DNA from: Astropecten irregularis
Lineage: Eukaryota > Echinodermata > Asteroidea > Paxillosida > Astropectinidae
Direction of reading: 5' to 3'
Assembly: GCA_963971285.1 (NCBI GenBank)
Contig: OZ020256.1
Span: forward strand, 1,118,501 to 1,182,500
DNA length: 64,000 nt
In this document: piece by piece, positions 11,897-22,806 of the stretch
How the letters are laid out: each line of letters begins with the position of its first letter
How positions within the stretch are numbered: position 1 is the first letter of the stretch
Program-made: the position numbers and the translations under genes
The notes under the pieces: generated by a model
Told to the model about the DNA's origin: nothing
Seen by the model: only the letters and a program-made list of their open reading frames with translations
Databases searched by the model: none

Positions 11897-14598
11897 ATCC
11901 ACATATCACAGCCAGTGAATTAATGGCATGTAAAAAGAGCAACAAGATTTGCAAACCAATGCTGCTGACTGTGGACGACGAGTCGACAGTCTATGTACAC
12001 CGGCCCAGCAATCCATGACTATGCGTCCTGAGCTAGCAGACAGTATACAACATCATCCATCACCCGGAGGGTCCATCTAGTTTGGCCCGATGATCGTGGT
12101 TGTATTTTGGTTTGTCCAATTTCCAGCGTTTTCTTCCTGAAATCACACCAATGACTTGATGACTTGGCGCTGTACGGCTTCCTGTTTCAAGCCCAGGGGG
12201 CAGAACGCCTGCTGCATGCAACAGAAGACGTTATGATGAATTAGGATTCGTGATAGGGAATTCCTTCACCACCGTATCAGACAAGAAACCTTAGGCCAAT
12301 ATCACATGAAGCAATACACACATGCAATCAGTCTCAGAGGCAATAGCCTCGAAAGAAGAAATGACATGATCCACAAAATAGTCATGATTGTCGCTGGAAT
12401 AATATTGAGACGCTGTCGAAATAGAATTACTTTTGCGCTACGTAAATTTTGCTTTTGCATGCAAAGTGGTTATAGTTGCCTCCAAGTTACCTGCAAAAAT
12501 TGTCCTGTGACATTATACTGCATTTTAAAGTCTGCACCCCACACACAAGGCAGTTTTAGGCCCTACTACAAGTAACTATTTACGAATCACTTGTAGCTTG
12601 TTCTAAAAACAATAAATAATCAGAAGGGAGCTATTTTTCCATTACGATACCAAAAACACTTCAGGAATCCAAACGTATTCAAAATACCAAATCAGTGTTA
12701 CTTCGCCAGAAGAGCTTTTTGTGGCAGATCAATTTGATCTTGGTTGTTTTTTGCCCACCGTCAACAATTCGTGAAACCCACGGCAGAATACTTAAATTGT
12801 TTTCATAGATAGAAAAAACACAATTATACCTTAATAATGGTTTCTTCGGTATGCGAAGGTTTATACATTTTTCTTATCGTCCTATCAGTAGCAAATTGTA
12901 TTGTGTTTGTGTGACCAGAATCCATGAAGCAATGACGTGTGTAAATCACTCTTTGATGTGATAAGGTTGTCTATACCATGCGACCATCTATTCGCTGAGC
13001 GTTTATTTTTCCAAGCGATTAATATAATTGAATTTGAATAGACATCGAAGCGATGGATTTCCAAAATGTACCGGCAGAGGCGGATAATGTATTCTTTATT
13101 CTTCAAATATTTGAATTTCATTAACGTGCCGATCTTTGAAGTGTATATTTGTAAACAGAATTAGCTACGATTCCAATATTGATATAACCAGAATGCAAAA
13201 GCTTAATTGTTACTCAAATGTTTAATTTGAGTTAAAGAATAAAAGGTATTATTGTGCAGAATTCACTGTCTGTTTCTGTCTGGAGATGGGGGTTTAACAA
13301 TTATTTGTTTTGTTTATACTTATACTTTTGAATCTACAGACCTATAGGCTGTATTATATTGTATCATCCAGTTACTGTATTCATAATGTGCAACTGTGCT
13401 GCGCTACTATAGACCTACTATGGGCTACTTGTCATTTCATCTTGTAATTTTGATTAAATTTTCGAATGATAGATCACGATTCTTCCGCTTGCGTGTGTAC
13501 ACGTGAAATGGAACGTATAGTCTTGAGACGTTCAAATTGCATCGCGGCGGTCGGCCGTGCCATGGAGGCGCAACATGCTATGTATGTGTCTACCTTGAAT
13601 TGCACCCGCATGCCCAGGGCTCGGGTAGGGCCTGCCGTCCGGTCAGGCTATAGCTTGACAAGATCTGACCTCGGACCGTGCGAACGAACGGCCAGATGAC
13701 CGGGAAAAATGCATCGAAGCAAACTCGATGCTAGGCCAAGGGCGAGACAGTTGCTGTATTCCAATAGTATACACATAGCTCAGATCAGAAACGTCAAAAT
13801 TGATGATATTTGATTTAAAAAACAAGTCCAGTGCAGTTCTTGACATGGAAATCCTGCACTTTATGTTTACAGTTTTTTCGTCTTGTAAACATTTCATTGG
13901 TTAATGAAGTTTTTTCAAACCATTCACAAAAACACTATTCTTCCTCTTTATGGTTTGCATTGATTTTCAGATGAAGGGGACATAATGTAATGCGACTGGC
14001 GCCATGCACGTACACTTTTTATTCGTAAACGCAATTTGTCAGTTTTTGAAGATTCACGGTGTGAAATGTTGAGTAATATTCAAATTATTGTGTATTGTGC
14101 ATAATATCACTATCTGATTAATTTGGCTGTGGATTTGGCTTTGGCTTTGGCTAAGACTGCCTTGTTTCTCATTACCAGTTCTGACTGACCATAGCCTATA
14201 CCTTTAATGCACAAGACGATCCATACTCATCACGTTTCTGTTGATGGCTGTTTCTGTGGCACAGTGATGAGTGAATATAGATTTGCGGTCAGGAATTTCT
14301 GACAGGAGATGAGAGATATTGAGAGTCGGATTGGTAATGTTTTGTGTCTTTTACCCCATTTGTGACCTCTTCTCTGTACGGTTTACCTAAAGGCTTTCTC
14401 CCAATTTGTAGCTCTCTGGCTCCTTGGTGCATGAGTCTGTTTGTTTGATAGAGACTCGTGTAGTCCTATGACTGGATCAACTCCACCTCTCTGATGTGGC
14501 TGTGCTTTCAGCCTTTCCCATAGGAACACACAATAATATGACGCACCATATTATAATTATAAGAAAGGATTATTTGATAGTCTTAACTCCCTTCCAAC
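11897..14598. other. Non-coding stretch
   Basis: It follows the LINE remnant; no longer LINE frame could be traced. Near 14114-14150 there is a short GGCTTT-type hexamer repetition. Confidence 0.5.
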
Positions 14599-14965
14599 AT
14601 AAAGATTGTGATACATGATTGGTAAATGTCACAGTCCATGTCCAGCACTTTGTCTGATCCAATGTGTACATGAAAATGATTAAACCTGTGAAAATTTGAG
14701 CTCAATCGGGCATCTGCGTCACGAGAAAATAGCGAAAACCCGATTCAATTTTTCATATAAAACATGAAGAATGGTTTGATCTTACCACGAGATCAAAACA
14801 ATTTTCGGTGGTTGTTTTACTAATTTCTGGATAAGTACAGCATTTCAGCTGGAAATATTTTAATAGTATGTTTCTATCATCACCATCTTCATACCCTGAA
14901 AGTTATACGTAAATCTGTGAACATTTCTGTTTGGGTATGCTACCAATCCTGTACTGTACCTTTAA
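14599..14965 (-). mobile_element. TTAAAGGTA-type MITE, copy 1
   Basis: This copy shares its whole length with the copies at 28012 and 54568. It carries the word tgattggtaa, then ctttgtctgatc, an internal gatcttaccacgagatcaaa palindrome, then catcttcataccctgaaagt, and ends in tgtacctttaa. Its left end has decayed (ataaag in place of ttaaaggta). No coding capacity is visible. Strand is given relative to the copy at 28012. Confidence 0.75.
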
Positions 14966-16084
14966 GGAATGATTTTGACAGGCTGGTGAGATTGGCGAAC
15001 CTGATATATTTACATCTTCGTGGCTTTGCAGCTCATACCGAAGCTCTGTAACTGTCCCGCACTGTAGAAACCAAGTAGTTTCTCTCTGCGTTCTCCTTTA
15101 AAGAGCGGCAATTAATTTTCATTAAACAGACCTTTCTCAAACGGCACAGTGATCAGTTTAATATCCAAATTATAAACTGGGAGACATATAAAATGTCTAA
15201 ATTTAGCTGATATGCATTATCATATTATTTTCAATCAACGGTCCATTTACAGCATGATGAGATTGATGCTGCAAGGGCATCTTATCTAGACCCAATGGCA
15301 CGTCTTGTTAGGGTCTTATTATATTGATTGATTGATTGCTGCATGGCTGCACGGGATGCATTCCTCTTTGCAATGTCTCAAGATCAGAGGAGATGTAGAT
15401 GTGGAATGGGAGGCCTAGGTGCCTACTTCATCCACACCACGCTTGTGCAGGTTTCCTACCGCCAGGGGTTTAATCTTGTGCATGACGTTTCATTATTGCT
15501 GTTGAACGGGTAACACAAAAACAAGATATGTTTTCAGATTCACCTAAAACTTGTATAGGCTACGGTACAAAACATTGTTTCATAGTCGAAACCTACCAAA
15601 AAGAACTAGGCCTGAAATACAGTACATATTTATACATGTAAAATTATTTTAGCAAAGAGTAAAACAATTACCATTGTATAACATTTTCTGGATATCTAGG
15701 GCATGGCCGTCTGTTAACAAGCATCATGGTTGTTAACATTGTTATTGAGCTGAATTTTGATGGATATTAGAAGTTTGAATTCTGCCTGTTACCAATCTTT
15801 GCTTCTCAATGATGAAATAGTGTGTTTTGCAAACATGTATATAATCCCAGTTTTTTCCCTAGCGCCATTTTAATACATCTTTAAGAACGTCTTGCACCAA
15901 GACTGTTCTGGGTGGAGAGATATACACAGTATGCGAACGGGTAGGGTCGCTGTCTATCTAGCTACAGATATCCATATTCACCAGAAGGCCTCAAGACACG
16001 AATAAGCTTCTAAAATGGATGAGGCCTCCTTAGCTTCAGTTTCACTGAGGTCCATTACTGCACATGCAAAATAGAGCAGAATCC
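14966..16084. other. Non-coding stretch
   Basis: AT-rich sequence between a MITE and the LINE-like 3' end; nothing recognised. Confidence 0.5.
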
Positions 16085-16330
16085 CATTCTTTTCATTCAT
16101 TCAGATAAACATTTATTTCATACTTCTCAATGGAATAAATATAGTACAGCAGATCACATAGTTATTGGAAAATAAATATTGGAAATACAGTTTTGTATAA
16201 CAAAGAAAGCAGAAACAAAAAGACAAGGTATAAATACAATGACCTATGTGAACATTGAGAAAGTGGAAGTATGAGGCCGTCGTAATAAGCAGAGCTTGTA
16301 GGAGACAGCCTAAAACAATTCTTCGCACGT
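16085..16330 (-). mobile_element. Probable LINE 3' end (3' UTR with short terminal ATGA repeats)
   Basis: Read on the minus strand, this AT-rich segment passes through T-rich stretches and ends in GAAATAAATG, then TTATCTGAATGAATGAAAAG. A terminal GAATGAATGAA-type microrepeat after an AATAAA-like word is typical of CR1/L2-type LINE tails in invertebrates. No reverse-transcriptase coding remnant is visible next to it. The alternative is a 3' UTR of an unrecognised minus-strand gene. Confidence 0.3.
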
Positions 16331-16580
16331 AACTTAATTGTGGCCCCCTTTTTCTAGAGCAATGTAAGCATTGTCAAATGTTCGTCTGTTTCCGACTTGT
16401 GTGGATGTGTACCGAGGTTGTTATTACAGTTCAGGATGGATTGCCACAAAAGAACTTCCCGCCAGCGACGCCATGAATGATCTATAGTGGCGCTAAGTGT
16501 GTAATAATATCATTTCCTGTACCGGTACCTAATGCCATTAATCTAGTCGAGTGACGTAGTTTCCTATACGAAGTGTTATA

Positions 16581-16616
16581 CCATAGAGCTACAAAGATCT
16601 GTTTGTAGCTCTATGG
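16581..16616. repeat. Hairpin, 15 bp perfect stem, 6-base loop
   Basis: CCATAGAGCTACAAA at 16581-16595 pairs exactly with TTTGTAGCTCTATGG at 16602-16616 around gatctg. Pairing can extend outward into gttata/ttatac with one bulge. It lies in non-coding DNA. It may be a small RNA precursor or a foldback relic. Confidence 0.9.
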
Positions 16617-16873
16617 TTATACCAAATGGACTGATATGTGTTATCAGGCCATAATGAACTTGGTGTTATTGTATATGGCATATGGCGTGTCAGATAATCA
16701 CAAACAAAAGGGTTGCATGGCGAAAACACTGAGGAATATTCTGACTGCATACAAAAAGCCTTTCAGTGCTACGAATCTTAATATTGAGTAAATAGGCCAG
16801 AGTATTACAAATCAGACGATTAAGGGTATATGTGCTCGGACCTAGGCGCCATGATCGTGTACGTTGATTGAAA

Positions 16874-17065
16874 TCTAAAAGATCACAAATAAAAGAGAAA
16901 AGTCTTCAGAAATACTGTGGTCGTTTTTCACTGTTTCAGTCTCAAAAAGTGGGCACCGTATGGGACTGAAATCTTCACAGATGACTGTTACTGTATCTGT
17001 CTTGATATTTTTGCCCATGAATCTGTACTTCTTTCATAAAAACCAAAGTATGATACTACCTTTAA
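16874..17065 (-). mobile_element. TTAAAGGTA-type MITE, half copy (subfamily 2)
   Basis: This half element starts at the internal gatcacaaataaaagagaaa region and ends in ctacctttaa. It shares ctcaaaaagtgggcaccgta, a gactgttactgtatct-type stretch and atatttttgcccatgaatct with the copies at 60547 and 62468. The opposite half is missing, suggesting truncation or recombination at the central palindrome. Confidence 0.65.
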
Positions 17066-17696
17066 AGGCCCTACCATCTCCCGCTCCTCCTCCCCCTTCT
17101 CTCCCCTCTCTCTCTAAAAAATAATGTATATCCCACTGGAGTCTGATCTATCTCACGGTCTATATCTCATTCGCTGCCGTCTCCAGTACCGTAATTGAAT
17201 TCATCTTCATTCACATCCATGTCTTATGTAAGCAGCCCAGAGCCATACCAATCTAGTTAATTCGGCAGTTTTGGGGCGATGGAAAAGCAATTTATGAAAA
17301 CAAATCGACCGACTTCATTCCCCTTACCGACCAGCCATAGCGTTCGCAATGTGACTTCGTGGTCTGAATTCATAAATGTAAATCGTATTTATTCGGGCCT
17401 TCAATCAATTGAATTCCGGAATTTGCACGGGATGTTTTCCTTTATAAGAGAGCTCTTTCCCCGAAAATTGGAAGTGTCTATAGAAACGCGTGTACCTTAA
17501 GGGGTATATCAATGCAAAGTCCATAGATTTCATGTATTATGCAGGTAACTACCTCGACTGCATTCATTTTAGTTTGAGGCAGTGAGGCCTACATTACAGG
17601 GATTGGCTGTCCTGCCTCGTCGTGAGTTGATTCCACGACTTTTTTGGCGGAAAGTGAGGTTTAAGCTCTGGGTTCAGGCTTCGTCTACATCGACTA

Positions 17697-17866
17697 AACC
17701 TAAACAACAAAACATCAACAAAACAACAACACAAACAAAACAACAATATCAACATCAACAACAACAACAACATCAGCAGCAACAACAACAACATCAATAA
17801 CAACAACAACATCAACATCAACAACAACATCATTAACAACATCATCAACAACAACATCAACAAGAA
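17697..17866 (+). repeat. (CAA)n/(CAT)n interrupted microsatellite
   Basis: Mixed caa, cat and cag triplets fill about 170 bases. The Gln/His-rich frame on one strand and the Leu/Met- and Val/Asp-rich frames on the other are products of the repeat, not genes. Confidence 0.95.
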
Positions 17867-18133
17867 TTAACCAATTAATGCATTCACGTCCCCTGTATTG
17901 TTTCCAATGGTCACATTGGATAAACTTAAAGAACTGATAGGAAATAACCACACTGCTTGTATGACCATAAAAACTGTGTACCGTATATTCTTAACCTTAA
18001 TAAAATTTCTTTCTTAAGTTTTACATTCGGCGAAAATATCCATTTACCAGTATGCAGTTAAAAGCCATACCTAGTAAATCACATTCTGTGTAATAAAACA
18101 CCCTTGCAACTTTGATGGATAGATAAGCCAGGT

Positions 18134-18316
18134 TTAGGTATATAGTATAATCGGATGACCCTTTGGTAATCCTACCACCGTGTCAGTTCTCTCTTGCCAG
18201 TCATAACGTCTAGATGCTTCCGTTACCAAGCCAGTGATGTCTACATAACGGATTTCCGTTTCCGGGTCAAGCCCCTGCCCAAACAGCAAGTCCATATATG
18301 CTGATGGAACTGACAA
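18134..18316 (-). CDS. Candidate exon or element fragment, unrecognised
   Basis: On the minus strand, a GT-rich tract ending in TTGTTGTTTGTCAG is followed by an open stretch of about 57 codons. It includes GLDPETEIRYVDITGLVTEA and DWQERTDTVVGLPKGHP. The composition (charged, with Asp/Glu/Arg and Gly/Pro turns) looks more like real protein than most short frames here. There is no clear donor at its 3' end and no family match that I know. It could be a decayed mobile-element fragment. Confidence 0.2.
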   Translation of the reverse strand: MSVPSAYMDLLFGQGLDPETEIRYVDITGLVTEASRRYDWQERTDTVVGLPKGHPIILYT

Positions 18317-20152
18317 ACAACAACCCTGGTGAATATGATATAGCCAGGATACGCTATCAAATCAAATTGAATCAGTGTGCATAATGTGAACGGGCATGAT
18401 ATTCACCAGGAGAGCAAATACATGAAACCATCTATTTGTTGTGTCTTATTCGCATAGAACTTCAAATGGCGCTGCGCCAATCGCACACTTTGTTTACTGA
18501 TTGATTGAATTTGAATTTCTTGGGTTTTTTGCCAATGTATTTACATGCACAGTTCCTCTGTGCGTCATTTTATGTGCTATCAGAGTCCCTGTCTGTACAT
18601 GCGAGTATTATTTGATAATATTATAAGCATCTTCCATGCTCTTTCATTCTTCACTCCTTCAGATTAATCTTTCATACGTTGGTTGATTAAGAACGGAGCC
18701 TATAGTCATTAGAGAGGCGTTATACCAAAGGTGATGTATAGGGCCTGCCTGCAACGAATTGTGATTGCCTAATAATGACCACTACTTCACACATTAATGT
18801 TTGGAAATTTTACATATAGGCCTATATACGCACTGACAGTAAACCGCTTAAAATACATAATTATATTGATACATTATATTAACCAAGGATTTGGTACGTC
18901 ATTGAGAGATACTTTCCCAAGCTAGACTCAAATTGTGCCGATTTCCTTAAATCTTCCTCACAAGATATGCAGGCAAAGCTTTTGTATCCATGAGATTGCG
19001 TTGCGACATTCCTTCTAGAAATAGCCAGGTGTTTGGACATTAGATATAGCATAGAGCATAGAGTAAGGAAGGTTCCTTACTATAGGCATATAGAGACGCT
19101 GACATCATTTTCTTAATGACCGTCACCCGAAGCCTATTTAAATTCCACTTTGTCTCTTTAAAGGTATAATGACCAGGCCTTAGGCACCATTAGGTAAAAA
19201 TGCGTTTCTAGCATCATGTGCCAAGTCTATTTGACTATATACGTTTTCTTCCTTTTCTTCTATTCAATTTTCATTTCAAGCCCTCGGCATAATCAATATG
19301 AAATTAACTTAACCCTGGATCAAACCATTGAAATACTTGATATCCTACATAGTGTGCTCGTGTATATACTTAGGTGACCTTGGTTCAACACGCTAGACAA
19401 ACAGTCGTCATTTTAGCTATATCTTATCATCCGTATACAGCCGTTTTCTTCGTTGGATATTTGTTTCTTATTTACCATGTAGGCCTTTCATGATATCTGA
19501 GAACACGGTGACTCGTTGAAGATGCCGTAAATCCCGCCTCCAATCCCCGACTAACATCCACCCCGCCGTCAGCTCCATTACTCAGCCAGATACAAAAAGA
19601 AGAAACAAAGAAATTATAATGCAGGATGAATCTTTTTTTTTTTTTTTTTTGGAATCGCGAGCAGATCGGGTGAGCTTTGACTGAGCCTGCTGATGGCTCG
19701 CAGTGAAAGACGAGCATTAGGGCCGGTCGTTGATCCATAACACAGGCCGGCATTCCAAAGAGCAGTTTACAATAATCATGGAGGAGAATACATTGAATCA
19801 AAAACCAGCGATGACATTTTATGCGTTACGGCGAGGTGGTGAGAAAATAAATGACCAAATATCGAGCCCACGAGAGCTTGATGCAGCTGAAGATATGTAC
19901 TGGTATATTATCATAATCAGACGAACGTACATGCACAGTTGTATAATTTTATACGACGGCCCTAAATATTTTAACGGCAGCAAAACGAATGAACAAATTA
20001 ACAACGTTGTCCGCAATGCAGGGAATTCACTGCGTGGTCGAAATACATCTAGTAGTACGACTACTACTATCACTGATTATGCTTATTTTGTTTCCTCTCA
20101 TCGTACTGGTAAGAGCAACCGGCATCTTTGTTTAATTTCCCAAGCGGACTAA
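18317..20152. other. Non-coding stretch upstream of the KCTD-like gene
   Basis: It holds the poly(T) tract at 19629. The 140-codon frame at 19730-20152 has no recognisable domain. A lone taaaggtataatgacc near 19160 may be a solo end of the TTAAAGGTA family. Confidence 0.45.
19629..19651 (-). repeat. Poly(T) tract (poly(A) on minus strand)
   Basis: This is an uninterrupted run of about 22 T. It may be the tail of a minus-strand retroposon, but no element body is recognisable beside it. Confidence 0.8.
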
Positions 20153-20384
20153 TTTTGATTAGGCTAGGGAGCCTCGCGAGTGTTGAAGGTGACCGTGACA
20201 GTGTACATACCGTACTGCATACTGTACTGCAACCACCTTCATTTTTTTATCAACAGACGTGCTGTGTGCGCAGTCCTATTATTGACATTAGGCGAGGAGG
20301 GTACAGTCTGTTGTACCATTGAGGAAGAGTGGGTAGTCGTACTGTAATTCAGCATCGAGAGAGTTGCATCGTGCCGAGCTCATC
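20153..20384 (+). promoter_or_regulatory. 5' flank and probable 5' UTR of the KCTD-like gene
   Basis: This is the segment immediately upstream of the KCTD-like start codon. I see no TATA box and cannot place a transcription start. A tandem-like run of gtactgcatactgtactgca lies near 20213. The in-frame TAG at 20334 separates the gene from any upstream frame. The assignment as promoter or leader rests on position only; an upstream non-coding exon is possible. Confidence 0.3.
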
Positions 20385-21125
20385 ATGTCGTCTGATGCCG
20401 AATTTCCCGCCGTGGTGGAACTAAACGTCGGCGGTCAGCTGTACACCACGGCACTGTCCACTCTAACCCAGCAAGGTGACTCCATGCTGGCGCAAATGTT
20501 CACCGGACAGGCCCGAGGACCGCTGCAGAGGGACTCACGCGGCCGCTATTTCATCGACCGAGACGGCACGCTGTTTCGCTACATACTAGACTACCTGCGC
20601 AATCAGAAACTAGTGCTGCCCGAGAGCTTCGCGGAGAGAGGCAGATTGAGACAAGAGGCGGAGTACTACCGACTTCCTCGGTTGTCCAGTGCCCTGTCTG
20701 AAGCAACGCCGGCCGACAGTACTGCCGACAACGTGGGCAACTCCGTCAGCGTGGAGGGCAGGTCCGATTCCCCCGGCTTCTTGACCATCGGGTACCGGGG
20801 CACCTTCGCCTTTGGGCGCGACGGACTCGCCGACGTCAAATTCCGAAAGATCCAGAGAATTTTGGTCTGCGGCCGCGTGGCCCTGGCCAGGGAAGTGTTC
20901 GGGGACTCACTCAATGAGACCCGTGATCCAGATCGTGGGATGAGTTCGCGGTACAGTGCGCGCTTCTACCTGAAGCACGTGTATCTGGAACAAGCCTTTG
21001 ATCTCTTGGCGACCCGCAACTTTAAGTTCATCAGTTGCTGTGCGTCAGGCACGAGTTCCGGCCCACCGGAGAGTGACGAAAGTAAGTGGAACCATTATAA
21101 CGAATTTGTGTTCCAACGTCTATAG
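20385..21125 (+). CDS. KCTD8/12/16-family protein (BTB/T1 plus H1 domain), single exon
   Basis: This open frame of 246 codons is the only one in the window that I recognise with confidence. Residues about 8-105 form a BTB/T1 tetramerisation-type domain: an ELNVGG motif at 12-17, an RDSRGRYFIDRDG block at 49-61, FRYILDYLR at 64-72 and a closing EAEYYRLPRL at 91-100. A short polar linker (about 106-130) leads to an H1 domain (about 131-246) with GFLTIGYRG at 131-139, VFGDSLNETRDPDR at 171-184, YLEQAFD at 200-206 and a final WNHYNEFVFQR at 235-245. In vertebrates KCTD8, 12 and 16 are auxiliary subunits of GABA-B receptors; T1 binds the receptor tail and H1 binds G-beta-gamma. That role is inferred here from domain order. 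Start choice: an in-frame TAG lies at 20334-20336 and the ATG at 20385 is the first in-frame ATG after it, with A at -3. At 246 residues it is shorter than human KCTD12 (about 325), mainly because of a shorter N-terminus and linker. Which of the three vertebrate paralogues it is closest to cannot be decided by eye; it may represent the unduplicated ancestor. Confidence 0.93.
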   Translation: MSSDAEFPAVVELNVGGQLYTTALSTLTQQGDSMLAQMFTGQARGPLQRDSRGRYFIDRDGTLFRYILDYLRNQKLVLPESFAERGRLRQEAEYYRLPRLSSALSEATPADSTADNVGNSVSVEGRSDSPGFLTIGYRGTFAFGRDGLADVKFRKIQRILVCGRVALAREVFGDSLNETRDPDRGMSSRYSARFYLKHVYLEQAFDLLATRNFKFISCCASGTSSGPPESDESKWNHYNEFVFQRL

Positions 21126-22658
21126 ACTGTGGTCGTAACCCGTTAATGCGCATAATATTATTCATAGCATTCCACGTTTTTTGCACTATGTCGTGCTCAT
21201 ACTACGAACTCGGCTGTATAGGAGCACTAGGATTCCTCTTGCACTCTTAACGATCAAACTTTACTCTCTAGATCGCAATTTAACACTCATTTCTGCACGA
21301 AAATCAGAGCAAGTGGATCTGAAGATGAACAAGTGGAGCATTGCCTGTGCATGCAAAAGGAGACTGGATAACTCAGTTGGGACGAAAAAAAACCTCCAGT
21401 GTCCAGGGATCGGAAAAAGGCTGAAATTTGACACCATTTTCCTGCCTCCTTGCCACAAGCTGAGCTGACAGCTTACCTGACGGGCGTTAATAGAATCGCC
21501 GATGATGGGACAAGTTCCCCCGAGGTTTCGGAGCTTCGTTGCGGGGAACAGTTCTCTGACTTCCCCTAGCGCTCTCCTGGCATAGAAGCTTCTCCTGAGA
21601 GATGAGCCGGAGTGAAATGCTCATGCGTCTCGGCAGTTTGAATCAAGGCAGGAAGCGTCTGATGGGAGAGGCCCAGCCCACGGTTGATGTGTTTTAATAA
21701 TGGCCCTCGTGGGGTTGATGAGCAGATACTTCAGGCCGGCCAGGCAGCAGTTTTTACTCGCATCACCAGCCTGTGTCATCGGTTGACAATCATGGCGCCG
21801 GATGGATGTTGTGTCAGACTTGTGCATGGTGCAAACCTCGCCCGCTGTATATTATAATAATGCTCGGCTTATTCCCCCTCCCCCAGCATCCGACTCCGAG
21901 TCTCTCTGTCTTGGATACCGAAACCATCCGGAGAACAGATTCATCTCATCCCACAAGTTCGTCCCTAAAATTCTTAAGCACCGCACCTTGAAGTACGTTA
22001 ATCTTGCACCGAGAATCGCCAAGCTGCACTGGCAGCGTGTTTGGGTGTTTAGCCAGAGGCACCAACCTACTTGTGCTCGTAGGCAATACTCGAATGACAA
22101 CGTTCGGTGTAATTAAGTCTAGAACACAGTGTACAAATTATAATACACCGAGGGACATACAGTCCTATGATTAACGTTTTAGTCGAGTTTGTTCCTCGCT
22201 TAGGCCAAGGGTGTCTCCATTGTAACGAGCAGTAGAACACGTGTAGGACTTCCTTGGAAAAAAACAACTTCACCAAAATATTTATTGCGCCACATTTTAT
22301 ATTTAGATCTATTCGACTGTAGCGATAAACTCACATGTCTTTCTTTCGTTACGATGGATCGGCCCATAATATGATTATATAAAAATAAACAAAATCTATG
22401 AATAATTACAAATACTATATATTTACTATTATATTAATATACTAATATATATCACAGCAAAGGTTTATATAAAGGACCTCCTTGCAAATTATTGTAGTAT
22501 AATTAACTCGCTGTACAACATTGGTTTCAGGAGATTATACGATTTAATTGATGTTAATATAATATAATACTGATACTGCAACTAGTGCATAATTTAGAAT
22601 GGGTTAGCAATGACGTTATAGGTAGCAGAAGGATTGCCGAAAATCATCTATCGCACCA
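21126..22658. other. 3' flank of the KCTD-like gene
   Basis: It probably includes the 3' UTR. Sequence becomes very AT-rich from 22360. No second exon of the KCTD-like gene is needed, since the H1 domain is complete. Confidence 0.45.
22384..22389 (+). terminator. Candidate polyadenylation signal downstream of the KCTD-like gene
   Basis: AATAAA occurs in AT-rich sequence about 1.26 kb after the stop codon. I noticed no earlier consensus hexamer on this strand after the stop. If used, it would give a 3' UTR of about 1.25 kb. AATAAA is frequent by chance in AT-rich DNA, so this is weak. Confidence 0.2.
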
Positions 22659-22806
22659 GGGGTCGATTTCACGAAGCCCTGCGATCGATCGTAACTCAAG
22701 TTACGAAGGATAACCCATCGTAGGGGCCTATCCTATGTAGGGCTGCAATGCATCAAAAGTCCTACGATTGATAGTAAGTTAGGAAGAGTTTGGTGAAATC
22801 GACCCC
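22659..22806. mobile_element. 148 bp inverted-repeat element, GGGGTCGATTTCAC termini, copy 1
   Basis: Perfect 14 bp terminal inverted repeats, GGGGTCGATTTCAC at 22659-22672 and GTGAAATCGACCCC at 22793-22806, enclose a partly palindromic interior (gcgatcgatcgtaact near the left, cctacgattgatagtaagtt near the right). It has no ORF. The second copy at 55287 has the same length. This structure fits a foldback-type MITE. Confidence 0.8.

Noticed and set aside
11553..11954. 133-codon minus-strand frame as an intact gene
   Set aside because: It lies in a different frame from the LINE remnant at 11783-11896, whose peptide signature explains the conservation-like look of the region.
17582..17951. Overlapping Gln/His-rich, Leu/Met-rich and Val/Asp-rich open frames
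   Set aside because: All are produced by the CAA/CAT microsatellite at 17697-17866; there is no conserved domain or gene context.
19730..20152. 140-codon frame just upstream of the KCTD-like gene
   Set aside because: No domain, no splice sites joining it to the KCTD frame, a stop between them, and ordinary non-coding composition.
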